DNA of 63,206 nt from Burkholderia pseudomultivorans (GCF_902499075.1 NZ_CABVPP010000043.1:1-63206); one strand, 5' to 3'; positions 43,532-52,753 are shown, counted from the first letter of the stretch. The notes: generated from the sequence alone by a model not told the origin. Translations and numbers: made by a program.

Positions 43532-45494
43532 GGCGAACCTCCTTGCCGGCGTGCGCTTCGCCCCGTGTTGGTGTGTGGCTGTCGCGATGCCGCGGTCTAG
43601 GCCGCAGGCCGCGCCCGGTTCCGTGCCGGTTCTCGGGAAAGATCCTGATGCTGCTCGCCACTGCGTCCGCGATGTGTTCCTTGGCGATCACCCCGACCAC
43701 TTCCACTGAGCCTTCCAGTTCGGGGCCCTTCACCACGACCGCCATGGTTGCGTGCTTCTGGCGCAACTGGCTGATCACGTCGGACGCCGCGTCAGTCGGC
43801 GCGACCACGATGAAATTGTGCTGAGCGAGCGTACCGAGCGTCACCGATGGATGATCGTGCGAGATGGCCCGGCGCAAGCCGGTATTGATGCGCAGCACGC
43901 CTTCGATCCGGCCCGATCGCGTCACGACTACGTGGCGGAACGGCGGCCCGTCGAGATTGCCGAGAATATCGCGGAAGAGCACGTCCGCGTCCTGCACGAG
44001 TACATCCGTCTCCATCACTTGCGCCGCGTTCTGGACGAGGAACATGTTGGCGTGCAAAGCGTTCGGAATGACGTGACCGCGACGCACCAGCTTGAGCGTA
44101 TAGATGCTTTCGCGGCAAAGCAGGCGCCGCGTCGCAAGACTGACCGCAACCGCGATGATCATCGGCAGCACGATGTCGTAGTCGCGGGTCATCTCGAAGA
44201 TCATCGCGACCGCGGTCATCGCCGCGCCGGTTCCACCGCCGACCATCGCCCCCATTCCGACCATTGCGAACGCGGGTGCACTCACGGGCGCGGCGGGCAG
44301 CACGGCCTGCACGAATGCGGCGAACGCCGCACCCAATGCCGCCCCGATGAACAGCGACGGAGAAAAGACGCCGCCGGAGGAGCCGGAGCCAAGACTAACT
44401 GACGTAGCAAGGGTCTTGCAGAGCGCAAGCGCGATCAGAAACAGACTACCGCCAAGCTGACCATAAAGCAGTGCCTGAATCGTTGCATAGCCCACGCCTT
44501 CGACGTAGTAATGCCCTGCGACCCGCATCAGAAAATAGATCATCAACCCGACGATCAACATGCCAAGCGCGTGGCGTGCGTAGCGTCCGTGGATGCGCTC
44601 GAACAAGCCCTCGGAAAAATGAAGCCCGTGAGTCAGAAGCGCGGCGCCGGCACCCGTGAGAATACCAAGTGCAGCGTACAGCAGAAGCGTCAGCACGCTG
44701 CCCGGACGATCGGGAATCGCGCCCAACTGGGCCGGCACCAAAAACGCCGGCGCACTGCCGAAGAACAGGCGTCCGACGAAGGTCGCCGTGCCGGTTGCCA
44801 GCGCGACGGGAAGGAAGGTATTCACGCTGATCTCCGGCATCATCAGTTCGGTCGCGAACAGGACGCCCCCGATCGGTGTATTGAATGTCGCGGCGATCCC
44901 GGCGCCCGCGCCGGCTGCCACCAGCGTGATTCGCTGGCCCGCGGTCATCCTGACTGCCTGCCCCAGCGTCGAGCCGAGTGCCGAACCGATCTGGATAATG
45001 GGCCCTTCCCTGCCAACCGCTGCACCGGTGCCGATCGCGAACGCGGACGCGAGCGATTTCACGATCGCGACGACCGGGCGTATCACGCCGCGCTTGAAAT
45101 AGATCGCGTCCATCACCTCGGGCACGCCGTGCCCTTTCGCTTCCGGCGCGAAGGTTCCGACCAGCCAGGTGACGATCAGGCCGCCGACGACCGGCACCAG
45201 TATGACGAACGCTCCCCATGCGGAAGGCGGCGTAAAGGCGCTCGCGTTATATGAGACCGACCACCGGCCGAGGAAAAACGCGTTGTGGACGAAGCCGATC
45301 AAGCCGCGGAATGCCACGGCCCCGATTCCAGTGACGACACCGACCAGGATACCCAGGCAGCTCAGGCGATACATGTCGATCGGTGACGTGTCGTCCTCGA
45401 TTTGCGGCAACCGCTGGACTCGCCCGGTTTCCACTCGCATTGCTGCGAGTTCACCGACCGGTTTTTCTTCTCCTCCTGTCGATCCCGATGTCAT
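43515..45494 (-). CDS. ClC-family chloride channel with C-terminal CBS pair
   Basis: 659 residues. Membrane part (about 40-440) with GHGVPEVMDA, GREGPIIQIG (gating Glu) and GSSGGVFSPSLFIG; then two CBS motifs (about 470-610) beginning around VMETDVLVQDADVLFRD and TLGTLAQHNFIVVAPTD. The CBS pair would make activity respond to adenine nucleotides. A variable, basic, His/Arg-rich tail ends the protein. Together with the second ClC, MscS, the antiporter and the N-ATPase it points to an ion-balance stress locus. Confidence 0.92.
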   Translation of the reverse strand: MTSGSTGGEEKPVGELAAMRVETGRVQRLPQIEDDTSPIDMYRLSCLGILVGVVTGIGAVAFRGLIGFVHNAFFLGRWSVSYNASAFTPPSAWGAFVILVPVVGGLIVTWLVGTFAPEAKGHGVPEVMDAIYFKRGVIRPVVAIVKSLASAFAIGTGAAVGREGPIIQIGSALGSTLGQAVRMTAGQRITLVAAGAGAGIAATFNTPIGGVLFATELMMPEISVNTFLPVALATGTATFVGRLFFGSAPAFLVPAQLGAIPDRPGSVLTLLLYAALGILTGAGAALLTHGLHFSEGLFERIHGRYARHALGMLIVGLMIYFLMRVAGHYYVEGVGYATIQALLYGQLGGSLFLIALALCKTLATSVSLGSGSSGGVFSPSLFIGAALGAAFAAFVQAVLPAAPVSAPAFAMVGMGAMVGGGTGAAMTAVAMIFEMTRDYDIVLPMIIAVAVSLATRRLLCRESIYTLKLVRRGHVIPNALHANMFLVQNAAQVMETDVLVQDADVLFRDILGNLDGPPFRHVVVTRSGRIEGVLRINTGLRRAISHDHPSVTLGTLAQHNFIVVAPTDAASDVISQLRQKHATMAVVVKGPELEGSVEVVGVIAKEHIADAVASSIRIFPENRHGTGRGLRPRPRHRDSHTPTRGEAHAGKEVRHETGC

Positions 45495-45525
45495 GGCTTC
45501 CGTTCCTGTCGAGTAGGTGGATCCT

Positions 45526-47127
45526 TCAACTGGTCTCGTTCATCCGCCCCATCATCTCCGACGTTTCGCCGGCATCGAGCGCACTGCGCATGGCCAGCGC
45601 AAGTACCACCAGGCTCCACACGGCGACCAGCAGAATGTCCCAGCCGAATCCGATGACGCCAAGGCCGCCACCGATCCCGCCCATCCAGGACAACAACCAA
45701 AGCCCGCCGAACCATGGGAGCAACCACGCGATATGATTCCAGCCAAAATCTCGCGCGCTGCGACGCAAGACGACGTGATGGTGTAGCGCGTAAAGGACGA
45801 AGCCGATTGCGACCAGCGAGAACAGGAAGTTGTTGGTCTTGAAGCCGGTCCAGTAGATGACGAGGTTGCTGCAGACGAAGGCGATCGGCGCAATCAACCC
45901 GGCTCCGCTCATGCGGAACGGTCGCTGCAGATCCGGCATGTTGCGTCGCAGGACCAGCAGCGCGACGGGTCCCAGTCCGTACGTGAGAACGGTAATCGAC
46001 GTGATGTAGCTCACCATCTGCTGCCAAGCCGGAAACGGCAGCAGGAACAGCACGCCAACTGCCCACATAATCAGTACGGCGACCCACGGGATCTTGTTGG
46101 CATTGAGTCGCGTCAGCATGCGCGGGCCCGCATCCAGTTCACCTGCTGCGAACAGGATGCGCGAGCCGCCCGTGACATACATCAGGCCGGTTCCGCCAGG
46201 AGACACATATGCGTCGATGTAAAGCAGCGTTGCCATCCACCCCATGCCGAGCGTCGCGGCGAGCCCTGCGAACGGCCCCATCTCGCCCTTGAAGCTGAGA
46301 TGGTTCCATCCCGCGGTCAGGTCGGCCGGCGCGAGCGCATGGATGAACGCGATCTGAAGCAGGATGTAGATGACGGCTGCGAGAAGCACCGCACCGATCA
46401 CCGCGAGCGGAATGTTTCTATGCGGATTGGCGCTTTCGCCACCCAGGTCGATGGCCGTGCGAAAGCCGAGATAGCTGAAGACGATGCCTGCAGCCGGCAA
46501 CGCGGTGAACATCCCGGAGAGGTGATAGCTGTCGGGCGCCGCCTGCAGCACGCCCCAGTGCGTGCTGGTGGTCAGCAAGCCGGCGATGGTCAGAAGCGGT
46601 ACGAGGATCTTCCACCACGTGATGGTCGAGTTCACGCTCAACAGCCAGCGGATCACCATCAGATTCAGCAGGGCCATGATCCCGAGCAGGCCCGCACAGG
46701 CCATGAAACCGATCGCCGTCAGCAAGCCCGCGCTTCCGGGCTGGATGAACCAGGGGAGATAGTTGTTCGCGTAGGTGACGATCGCCTCCGCCTCGACTGC
46801 CGGGACCGGCACGTAGGCAAGAAACAGGAGACCGCACCAGATGCGGCCCAAACCAACGCCGTGGCTCGCATGGCTCATGTGCACCAGCGCGCCGCTGCGC
46901 GGAAACATCGCGGCCAGCTCGGCGAAGCACAACGCAATCAGCATGATGATGATCGCGCCCAGCACCCAACTGCCGATGCTCAGCGGGCCGGCGATGCGCG
47001 ATGCGTGATAGGCGCCGAACAACCAGCCGGAACCGACCATGCTGGTCGTGCTGGCGAACAACAGCCCGATGATTCCGGCGTCACGCCGGAGCTTGCCTTC
47101 CAGATTGAGGCTCGAGGTCGTGCTCAT
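45526..47127 (-). CDS. APC-superfamily amino-acid/amine permease
   Basis: 533 residues with about 14 hydrophobic segments. The N-terminal motif GIIGLLFASTTSMVGSGWLFGAY is the substrate-binding first helix, followed by GPLSIGSWVLGAIIIM; the length and extra C-terminal helices are like the glutamate:GABA-type or polyamine permease branches. The start at 47127 follows AAGGAG. It lies downstream of a MarR gene on the same strand; a GTGTGTGTTC repeat tract occupies the leader (47158-47185). Confidence 0.87.
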   Translation of the reverse strand: MSTTSSLNLEGKLRRDAGIIGLLFASTTSMVGSGWLFGAYHASRIAGPLSIGSWVLGAIIIMLIALCFAELAAMFPRSGALVHMSHASHGVGLGRIWCGLLFLAYVPVPAVEAEAIVTYANNYLPWFIQPGSAGLLTAIGFMACAGLLGIMALLNLMVIRWLLSVNSTITWWKILVPLLTIAGLLTTSTHWGVLQAAPDSYHLSGMFTALPAAGIVFSYLGFRTAIDLGGESANPHRNIPLAVIGAVLLAAVIYILLQIAFIHALAPADLTAGWNHLSFKGEMGPFAGLAATLGMGWMATLLYIDAYVSPGGTGLMYVTGGSRILFAAGELDAGPRMLTRLNANKIPWVAVLIMWAVGVLFLLPFPAWQQMVSYITSITVLTYGLGPVALLVLRRNMPDLQRPFRMSGAGLIAPIAFVCSNLVIYWTGFKTNNFLFSLVAIGFVLYALHHHVVLRRSARDFGWNHIAWLLPWFGGLWLLSWMGGIGGGLGVIGFGWDILLVAVWSLVVLALAMRSALDAGETSEMMGRMNETS

Positions 47128-47259
47128 AAGCGACTCCTTGCAAACGACCTCCCCCTGCTGCGTGTGTGTTCGTGTGTGTTCGTTCGTCCCTGCTTGTTGT
47201 CGCGACGACCGATGCATCTCGGCCGTCCCGGCGAATCCGCGCGTTTCCCTGCCGCGCGC

Positions 47260-47685
47260 TCAGTTGGTATCGGTGACGTCTTGGAATGCCCAGCCGAACG
47301 ACTGAATTTCCGACTTGTGCAAAGCTGCCACCTTGCGCAAGCATTCCGCCCCTTTTTCCGTCAGATGGATCTCCACTTGCCGTCTATCCTGCTCGCTCGT
47401 CTGGCGCCGGACGAGCCCCGCTGCCTCGCAGCGCGTGATGAGCGCCACCGTACCATGCGACGACGCCTGCAGCCGCTCGGCAATCTCGCCCACGGTCGCC
47501 CATGATCTGTCCGGAAACGCGCAGGTGTGCAACATCAGCATGTACTGCAACGGCGTGAGCCCCTCGGCATGGAGAATCTCCTCCGAAAAACGCAGGAAAC
47601 GCCGCAGCCGGTAGCGGAATTCGGACAGCTGCTCAAGGTCATGTTTCGTGACGCTTGTGGTCGCTTTTCGAGTACCTGCTGCCAT
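47260..47685 (-). CDS. MarR-family transcriptional regulator
   Basis: 141 residues from ATG 47685 (47703 is an alternative). Winged-helix region with LTPLQYMLMLHTC, VGEIAERLQASSHGTVALITRCEAAGLVRRQTSEQDRRQVEIHLTEKG (shown in parts), the typical MarR DNA-binding wing with the DRR motif. It is probably a repressor of the permease immediately downstream. A palindromic TCACGTGA lies 43 bases upstream of its start and could be its own operator. Confidence 0.9.
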   Translation of the reverse strand: MAAGTRKATTSVTKHDLEQLSEFRYRLRRFLRFSEEILHAEGLTPLQYMLMLHTCAFPDRSWATVGEIAERLQASSHGTVALITRCEAAGLVRRQTSEQDRRQVEIHLTEKGAECLRKVAALHKSEIQSFGWAFQDVTDTN

Positions 47686-47723
47686 TACGAACTCCAGAAA
47701 CACGGGTAGTTTTCTGGAATCAT

Positions 47724-47736
47724 GTCATCACGTGAC
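47724..47736. promoter_or_regulatory. Operator-like palindrome upstream of marR gene
   Basis: GTCATCACGTGAC contains the perfect 8-base palindrome TCACGTGA and also fits the wider GTCAY-N3-GTGAC pattern seen upstream of three other genes. It sits 39-51 bases upstream of the MarR start, where an autoregulatory site would be. Confidence 0.4.
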
Positions 47737-47839
47737 CTAAAATATAGGCGCGCATAGCGGGTAGTGCAAAGTGCTTTCATCAATCTCTACTCCTGTTGCT
47801 GCGTGGACCGACCCTATCAACGTGAATTGGTGAGGAGAA

Positions 47840-48118
47840 GTGGACGGTATTTCAATAACGCTGCTGATCGCCATGGTCGTCGTACAGCCCGCTCGTTCAA
47901 CCGGCTTGCATGCGGGAAGCCCCGGCCGCATCACGGCTCCGGCGCGAAATATACTGCATGTGGGCAACCCGCGGGCATCGCCGGCGATCATCCCGGACGT
48001 CCAGCATCCGGCGGCAAGCGATTTGACGTCCGTCCCGGTCTACATCCCCAGCATCACCTATCACCCGAACGGTTGGGACGTAGGATCTAGGTTGGTCGGT
48101 GATCGCTTCAGGTGGTGA
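47840..48118 (+). CDS. Possible small exported protein (92 aa), doubtful
   Basis: A GTG-started frame directly after GAGGAGAA encodes MDGISITLLIAMVVVQPARS, a possible short signal peptide, and then an extended Pro/Ser/His-rich sequence with no motif. It lies in a 775-base gap between the MarR gene and the DUF4396 gene. The ribosome-binding site is good, but composition is unusual. The remainder of the gap up to 48461 shows nothing. Confidence 0.25.
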   Translation: MDGISITLLIAMVVVQPARSTGLHAGSPGRITAPARNILHVGNPRASPAIIPDVQHPAASDLTSVPVYIPSITYHPNGWDVGSRLVGDRFRW

Positions 48119-48461
48119 TCGTTCAGTACGCACTGTCATGCAACTGCGGCGCGCGGCTTCCTCGTGCATCGTTCCGCGTAACTCGCTAGTACCCCGGCTA
48201 TCAACCGGCACGGGTGCGTGGTGGACCGAATTCGCGCCATTCCGCAGGCACGACGCGCCCATGGAATGCGTCGATCCGCTCATTCAATGTCTTGCCGCGT
48301 GAAAAATATTCGTCGGAACGTGCTCGGCCGAAACCACGCCTACAGCGACGATCGACCTCCGCCGCAATACCGCTCGACAAGGAATACGCGTTGCTGCCCC
48401 TAGCATCCAACTCGCCAAGGTCCTCCGGCGGAGCGTACTCGTCTACTTTTCGGGGTAAGTG

Positions 48462-49175
48462 ATGAATGCAGGCAAATTTCCATTCTGGTTACATGCTGTA
48501 TCCATTGCTTGGATTGGTCTTGGCATGGCATGTGCGGGCGTGGTGGCGGCAGATGAAGTGAAGCATCCACAAAAAGCATGGATTATGAATCTCGTATGGC
48601 CATTGACCACGCTCTTTGGAACCATCCTTTGGCTCACCAGCTACTACGCCTGGGGAAGGAATATCCCGAGAGACGGGAATGGCAACTCCGCCGGTTCTTT
48701 CCCGGTGATCGTGATGAAGGGAACGAGTCATTGCGGCGCCGGCTGCGCCCTCGGCGACATTCTCGCTGAATGGCTGGCGTTTCTATTTCCCAGTCTGGCG
48801 GTGTGGTTCGGATGGCATTCTCTCTTTGCAGAGAAAACGTTCGCGGTCTGGATCCCCGACTTCATCCTAGCCTTCCTGCTCGGCATCCTTTTCCAGTATT
48901 TCACCATCAAGCCGATGCGACATCTTTCGATGCGCCAAGGACTCCGGGCAGCGCTCAAAGCCGACATTATGTCGATAATGGCGTGGCAGATCGGCATGTA
49001 TGGACTTATGGCGGTAATCCAGTTTCTTTGGCTAGGTCGCATGTACGGCGGGATCGCACCGGTGGATAGCCCCGAATTCTGGTTCGCGATGCAGCTCGCG
49101 ATGCTGGCCGGATTTGCGACTAGCTATCCAATCAATTGGTGGCTTGTCCGAACGGGGGTAAAGGAGAAGATGTAG
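48462..49175 (+). CDS. DUF4396 family membrane protein
   Basis: 237 residues. About six hydrophobic helices and a short Gly/Asn linker. The family hallmarks are the AWIMNLVWPLTTLFG segment near residue 40, the GTSHCGAGCALGDILAEWL segment with two Cys and a His near residue 90 (a possible metal site), and SIMAWQIGMYGLMAVIQF near the end. Function unknown; members often sit near cation or copper handling genes. Start chosen at ATG 48462 next to a GTG at 48459. Confidence 0.85.
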   Translation: MNAGKFPFWLHAVSIAWIGLGMACAGVVAADEVKHPQKAWIMNLVWPLTTLFGTILWLTSYYAWGRNIPRDGNGNSAGSFPVIVMKGTSHCGAGCALGDILAEWLAFLFPSLAVWFGWHSLFAEKTFAVWIPDFILAFLLGILFQYFTIKPMRHLSMRQGLRAALKADIMSIMAWQIGMYGLMAVIQFLWLGRMYGGIAPVDSPEFWFAMQLAMLAGFATSYPINWWLVRTGVKEKM

Positions 49176-49356
49176 CGCATGCTCGTGGTTCCCGACTGAC
49201 CACTGGACCAGTATTCGTCCCGGTCGGAATTTTTCCACTTGCAAATTGGACAGTTTTGCGGGCTAAGGTCATGTTTGGTACGCGCCCTACTGGCCGTGGC
49301 GCTCTCGATGGGATAAGGCGAGCTGCGCCACGGGCACGCTCGCGCGGGCTCTTGCC

Positions 49357-49375
49357 AAAAAGGGCTCGCCTTTTT
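49357..49375. terminator. Symmetric hairpin AAAAAGG-GCTCG-CCTTTTT
   Basis: A 7-base stem with a 5-base loop flanked by A and T runs, 180 bases after the DUF4396 gene. It could terminate transcription in either direction. The region 49176-49476 otherwise holds nothing I can identify. Confidence 0.5.
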
Positions 49376-49476
49376 AGGATGGGAAATGAATGTGTCGGGC
49401 TCGGCACACCCATAATGCAGAGAGGCGACCGATGCACCGGCGGACAGCAGCCCCTACCTGATTGTGGCGATTGGTG

Positions 49477-49505
49477 GAGCCTATCCGAATCTTTGTGTGT
49501 GAGGC
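49477..49505 (+). repeat. IS256 left inverted repeat
   Basis: Left end of the IS256-family element, 28 bases before the transposase start; imperfectly complementary to 52336-52364. Confidence 0.65.
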
Positions 49506-50628
49506 ATAAACTGACGGCCAAGGAGCCACTTTATGCCACGCAAACGCAAGGAAGAAGTGACGATTGAGCCGGGCAAGGGCTTGAACCTAGACCCGGAACT
49601 CATCAAGCAACTGGTACCCGGCACGCTGGATCGGGCGACGATCAACGAGCGGCTCGCGGCGCTCAAGAAGGCAATCTTCGAGCGCGCGCTGGGCGGCGAA
49701 CTGACCCACCACTTGGGCTACGAGAAGGGCGAAGCCAAGCCGGTTGGCCGCACGAACCATCGCAACGGCACCAGCCGTAAGCGCATTGCGACCGACGATG
49801 ACCTGCTCGACGTCGAGATTCCGCGCGACCGCGAAGGCACCTTCGATCCGGTGCTGATCGCCAAGGGCGAGCGACGCTTCACCGGCTTCGACGACAAGAT
49901 CATCGCGATGTACGCACGCGGCATGAGCGTGCGGGAGATTCAGGGTTTCCTGCTGGAGATGTACGGCATCGAAGTATCGCCGGACTTCATCAGCACTGTG
50001 ACCGATGCCGTGATCGATGAGGTGCGCGAATGGCAGCAGCGGCCGCTCGAGCCGATGTACCCGGTCGTGTTCTTCGACGCATTGCGCGTCAAGATCCGCG
50101 ACGAAGGCGTCGTGCGCAACAAGGCGATCTACCTGGCGCTGGGCGTGCGGCGCGACGGCACACGTGACGTGCTGGGCCTTTGGATCGAGCAGACCGAGGG
50201 GGCCAAGTTCTGGCTGCGGGTGGTGAACGACCTGAAGCTGCGCGGCGTGCAGGACATTCTGATCGCCGTGGTCGACGGCTTGAAGGGCTTCCCGGAAGGG
50301 ATCAACACGGTGTTCCCGGAAACGACGGTCCAGACCTGCATCGTGCATCTGATCCGGAACTCGCTGGACTTTGCCAGCTGGAAAGACAGGAAATCGGTTG
50401 CAGCGGCGCTCAAGGAGGTCTACCGGGCGCCGTCGGCCGAAGCCGCTGCCGTGGCGCTGGATGCGTTCGATACGAGCCCGTGGGGTACGAAATACCCCCC
50501 GATTGCCGCCCTCTGGCGCCGAGCCTGGGATCAGGTGATTCCGTTCTACGCCTTCGCGCCTGACATCCGGAAAATTGTATATACGACGGATGAAATGCAC
50601 AAGTCCCGCACCGCGCTTCGCTCATTCG

Positions 50629-51864
50629 CTATGTTCGCGCCTCCGGCCACCGTATCGGCGCGCTGTCTGATTTGGGGCGCGACTGCTTCCACCGGTTAAA
50701 CAGTCTTTGATAGGTTCGCTCGGACTGCTCAGCCACGGCTCGCTCTTGCTGACGGACACTCTTCAGACTGTAGGCCGCAGCCGAACCTTTGCGCGAGCCA
50801 TGCTGCGCCGGCATTCCGGCCTGCAGTTCCAGCGCGCGCAGTTTGTGCGCAGTCAACGCCGGGCGATCCCACGCGAACGGTTCACCGCGTGTCAGCACAT
50901 ACCATACGATTACTGCGAGTTTGCGAGCAGTCGCGACGGCGGCAATTTGCTGGCCGCGGCGATCGCGCACGCGCAGGAAGAAGGCGCGCAGCGGGCCGGG
51001 CGCTTGCGTGGCACCCCAAGCGGCTTCGACCAGCATCGCCCGTGCATAAGAGCGCCCGCGCTTGGTGATGTGGCCATGCCTGGCCGGTGCCGGACCGGAT
51101 TGATAGACTGATGGATTGAGACCGAAGTAGCTCACCAACTTCTCCGGACTCGGAAACCGTGCGATGTCGCCGATGGCCGATAGCAGTCCGATCGCCACTG
51201 TGGTGTTCACGCCAGTGATCGTTAGCATCACGCGCAATCGCGCATCGTCGATGGTCACTTGCGCGAGCGCTTGCTCCACCTCGCGCAGATCGTCGCCGAG
51301 GCGGTCCAGTTCGCGCAGTCGCTGCTCAACACCCAGTCGTTCATCCAGTGGCAGCGGTTGAACACCGAGCCACGCACGCCCCTTCTTGCCAAACAGATCG
51401 GTCGCGGGACATCGCTCGATCAGGTGTGCAATCAGGACTGCGTGAATTTCGTTCTTCAGCCGTGTACGTTGCCGCACCAGCTGTGAACGGCGCGCGATCT
51501 GCCGACGCAATGCCAGCGTGCGCTCGTCCGGCATCCATACTTCCGGCAGAAAGCCACTCGCATACAGCTGCGCCAGCACGGCCGCATCGATCTTGTCCGT
51601 CTTGACACGCGCTTCGGCAATTAGCCGAACCTGCAATGGATTGGCAATCGCCACACGTGCGACATGCGCGCGCAAGACGTTGACGATGGCAGTGGTATTG
51701 CCGGTCGCTTCGAGTACCACATGATCGGTGGCACGCAGCTTGGCCGCAAAGCGCTCCAGTTCATCGCGCCGCAACCCGGTGCGGCCGCCTGCATGCAGCG
51801 TGCCATCCTCCAGGTACGCGATCTCGGCCACGGAGCGCGACACATCTAACCCTACGATTCGCAT
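50629..51864 (-). CDS. IS110-family transposase (DEDD recombinase)
   Basis: 411 residues. The N-terminal RuvC-like DEDD domain has Asp in GLDVSRS (residue 7), Glu in VVLEATGN, and Asp residues in VKTDKIDAA; the C-terminal Tnp domain has the LTITGVNTTVAIGLLSAIGD and FGLNPSVYQSG segments. The start at 51864 follows GGGAG; the longer reading begins inside the non-coding end. IS110 enzymes cut and rejoin donor and target guided by a bridge RNA. The gene looks intact, so the element may be active. Confidence 0.93.
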   Translation of the reverse strand: MRIVGLDVSRSVAEIAYLEDGTLHAGGRTGLRRDELERFAAKLRATDHVVLEATGNTTAIVNVLRAHVARVAIANPLQVRLIAEARVKTDKIDAAVLAQLYASGFLPEVWMPDERTLALRRQIARRSQLVRQRTRLKNEIHAVLIAHLIERCPATDLFGKKGRAWLGVQPLPLDERLGVEQRLRELDRLGDDLREVEQALAQVTIDDARLRVMLTITGVNTTVAIGLLSAIGDIARFPSPEKLVSYFGLNPSVYQSGPAPARHGHITKRGRSYARAMLVEAAWGATQAPGPLRAFFLRVRDRRGQQIAAVATARKLAVIVWYVLTRGEPFAWDRPALTAHKLRALELQAGMPAQHGSRKGSAAAYSLKSVRQQERAVAEQSERTYQRLFNRWKQSRPKSDSAPIRWPEART

Positions 51865-52111
51865 AACCGTCTCCCGTTTCAGATCACTGTTGGGAGCCGG
51901 TGGGACAGCACGACAACTACGGATTCGCGCTCGCAGCGCAACCGGGCGGGTCGCAGGGGCGGCCAACTACTAACACGAGCTCGCGGCTCATCGTATAGGA
52001 ACGGCCTGCCCACCCGAAGTGCTCCCCAGTGCCCCATGTCCCGGATGGTCACACCATACGCTCAAACCGCTCGGCGCGGGAACGCGAGGCACCGGCTATA
52101 TCATGCCGGTT
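51865..52111 (-). ncRNA. Candidate IS110 bridge RNA region
   Basis: The 247-base non-coding left end of the IS110 element, upstream of and on the same strand as the transposase. It is GC-rich with several possible stems, including a terminal ACCGGC/GCCGGT hairpin. About 120 bases in it reads TATACGATGA, nine of ten bases identical to the target sequence TATACGACGA at the insertion point, the mismatch being a permissible G.U pair. This is what a target guide should look like, but folding has not been computed and chance cannot be excluded. Confidence 0.4.
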
Positions 52112-52335
52112 ACGAACGCCATAGAAAGTTTGAACATGCAGTTGCGCAAGATCATCAAGACGCGCGGTCACTTCCCGAACGACGAGGCGGCCATCAAGCT
52201 GCTCTGGCTGGCGCTACGCAACGTACTGGCCAAGACCGTACGGTCCGCGTTCGACTGGAAATCAGCAATGAACCAGTTTGCTATCCTGTTCGGCGAGCGA
52301 TTTACGCAGGCACGTGGATAACGCGTTGTTCAATC

Positions 52336-52364
52336 GCCTCGCCCACAAAAATGCGGACAGGTTC
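52336..52364 (-). repeat. IS256 right inverted repeat
   Basis: Right end of the IS256-family element, 15 bases after the transposase stop; partner of 49477-49505. Confidence 0.65.
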
Positions 52365-52753
52365 GGCGGCTCAGCAGACCGATCAGGAAAGCCAGAATAC
52401 CGATCAAGATATTGACGAAGGTCACGTTGTTTTCCGAAGTTCTACGACTTGTTTGTGCTGTTGCCGATCTCTCTCACATCGAGCAACTTAGCACAAACGG
52501 CATTGCCATAGTCGCCGGCGACCTGATACAGAGCAGAAAATACCCTCCCGCACATCGCTTCGTGAGACCCGCTGACCGATTTTTCCAGCCAGAGCGACAC
52601 AACGATCGCCATCGCACTTCATCCGGCCGGTCTCACAATCGCACATCCCCCAGGATTGCCATCGCATGTGTCCTCTTCGAGAAACTTGAGCCTAGTGCGG
52701 GAGTATGCGCACCAGCCACCGCAGGACTGGCAATCGAAGGACATCATCTTTTC
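52365..52753. other. Gap after the IS element, nothing recognised
   Basis: About 390 bases without a convincing frame, lower in GC than the surroundings. It may be remnant sequence of the locus into which the IS inserted. Confidence 0.4.

Larger units (their letters stand above)
50586..52114 (-). mobile_element. IS110-family insertion sequence (about 1526 bp)
   Basis: The element is bounded by the triplet ACG, present at 50586-50588 and 52112-52114 and once in the reconstructed IS256 target (TATACG-ACG-AACGCC). No longer target duplication is seen, as is normal for IS110. Its transposase is on the minus strand, leaving only about 40 bases after the gene but about 247 bases before it, the layout expected when the long left end encodes a bridge RNA. 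A perfect hairpin ACCGGC...GCCGGT sits at the extreme left end (52091-52110). Confidence 0.85.
49533..52321 (+). pseudogene. IS256-family transposase, interrupted
   Basis: The N-terminal 352 codons run from ATG 49533 (AAGGAG upstream) to about 50588, ending in IRKIVYTT; the reading then enters the inserted element. The C-terminal 68 residues resume at 52115 with NAIESLNMQLRKIIKTRGHFPND and stop at 52321. Joined, they give about 420 residues, normal for IS256. DDE residues are visible, for example Asp in VVFFDALRVKI and VVDGLKGF; the family's third acidic residue region lies near the break. Right and left parts are in the same frame once the insertion is removed. Confidence 0.9.
49477..52364 (+). 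mobile_element. IS256-family insertion sequence, split by an IS110-family element
   Basis: Terminal inverted repeats of about 29 bases at 49477-49505 and 52336-52364 agree at 22 of 29 positions (GCCTC, CACAAA and CGGA blocks conserved). Without the 1526-base insertion the element is 1362 bases, the usual IS256 size. The flanking bases do not form an 8-9 base target duplication, which suggests rearrangement after insertion. The element is dead because its transposase is interrupted. Confidence 0.8.

Noticed and set aside
47158-47185. GTGTGTGTTC tract as a phase-variation repeat
   Set aside because: Only two imperfect units in a non-coding leader; too short for slippage control.
50586-52114. 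ACG on both sides of the IS110 element as a 3-bp target duplication
   Set aside because: IS110 elements do not make classical duplications; the shared bases are better explained as the recombination core.
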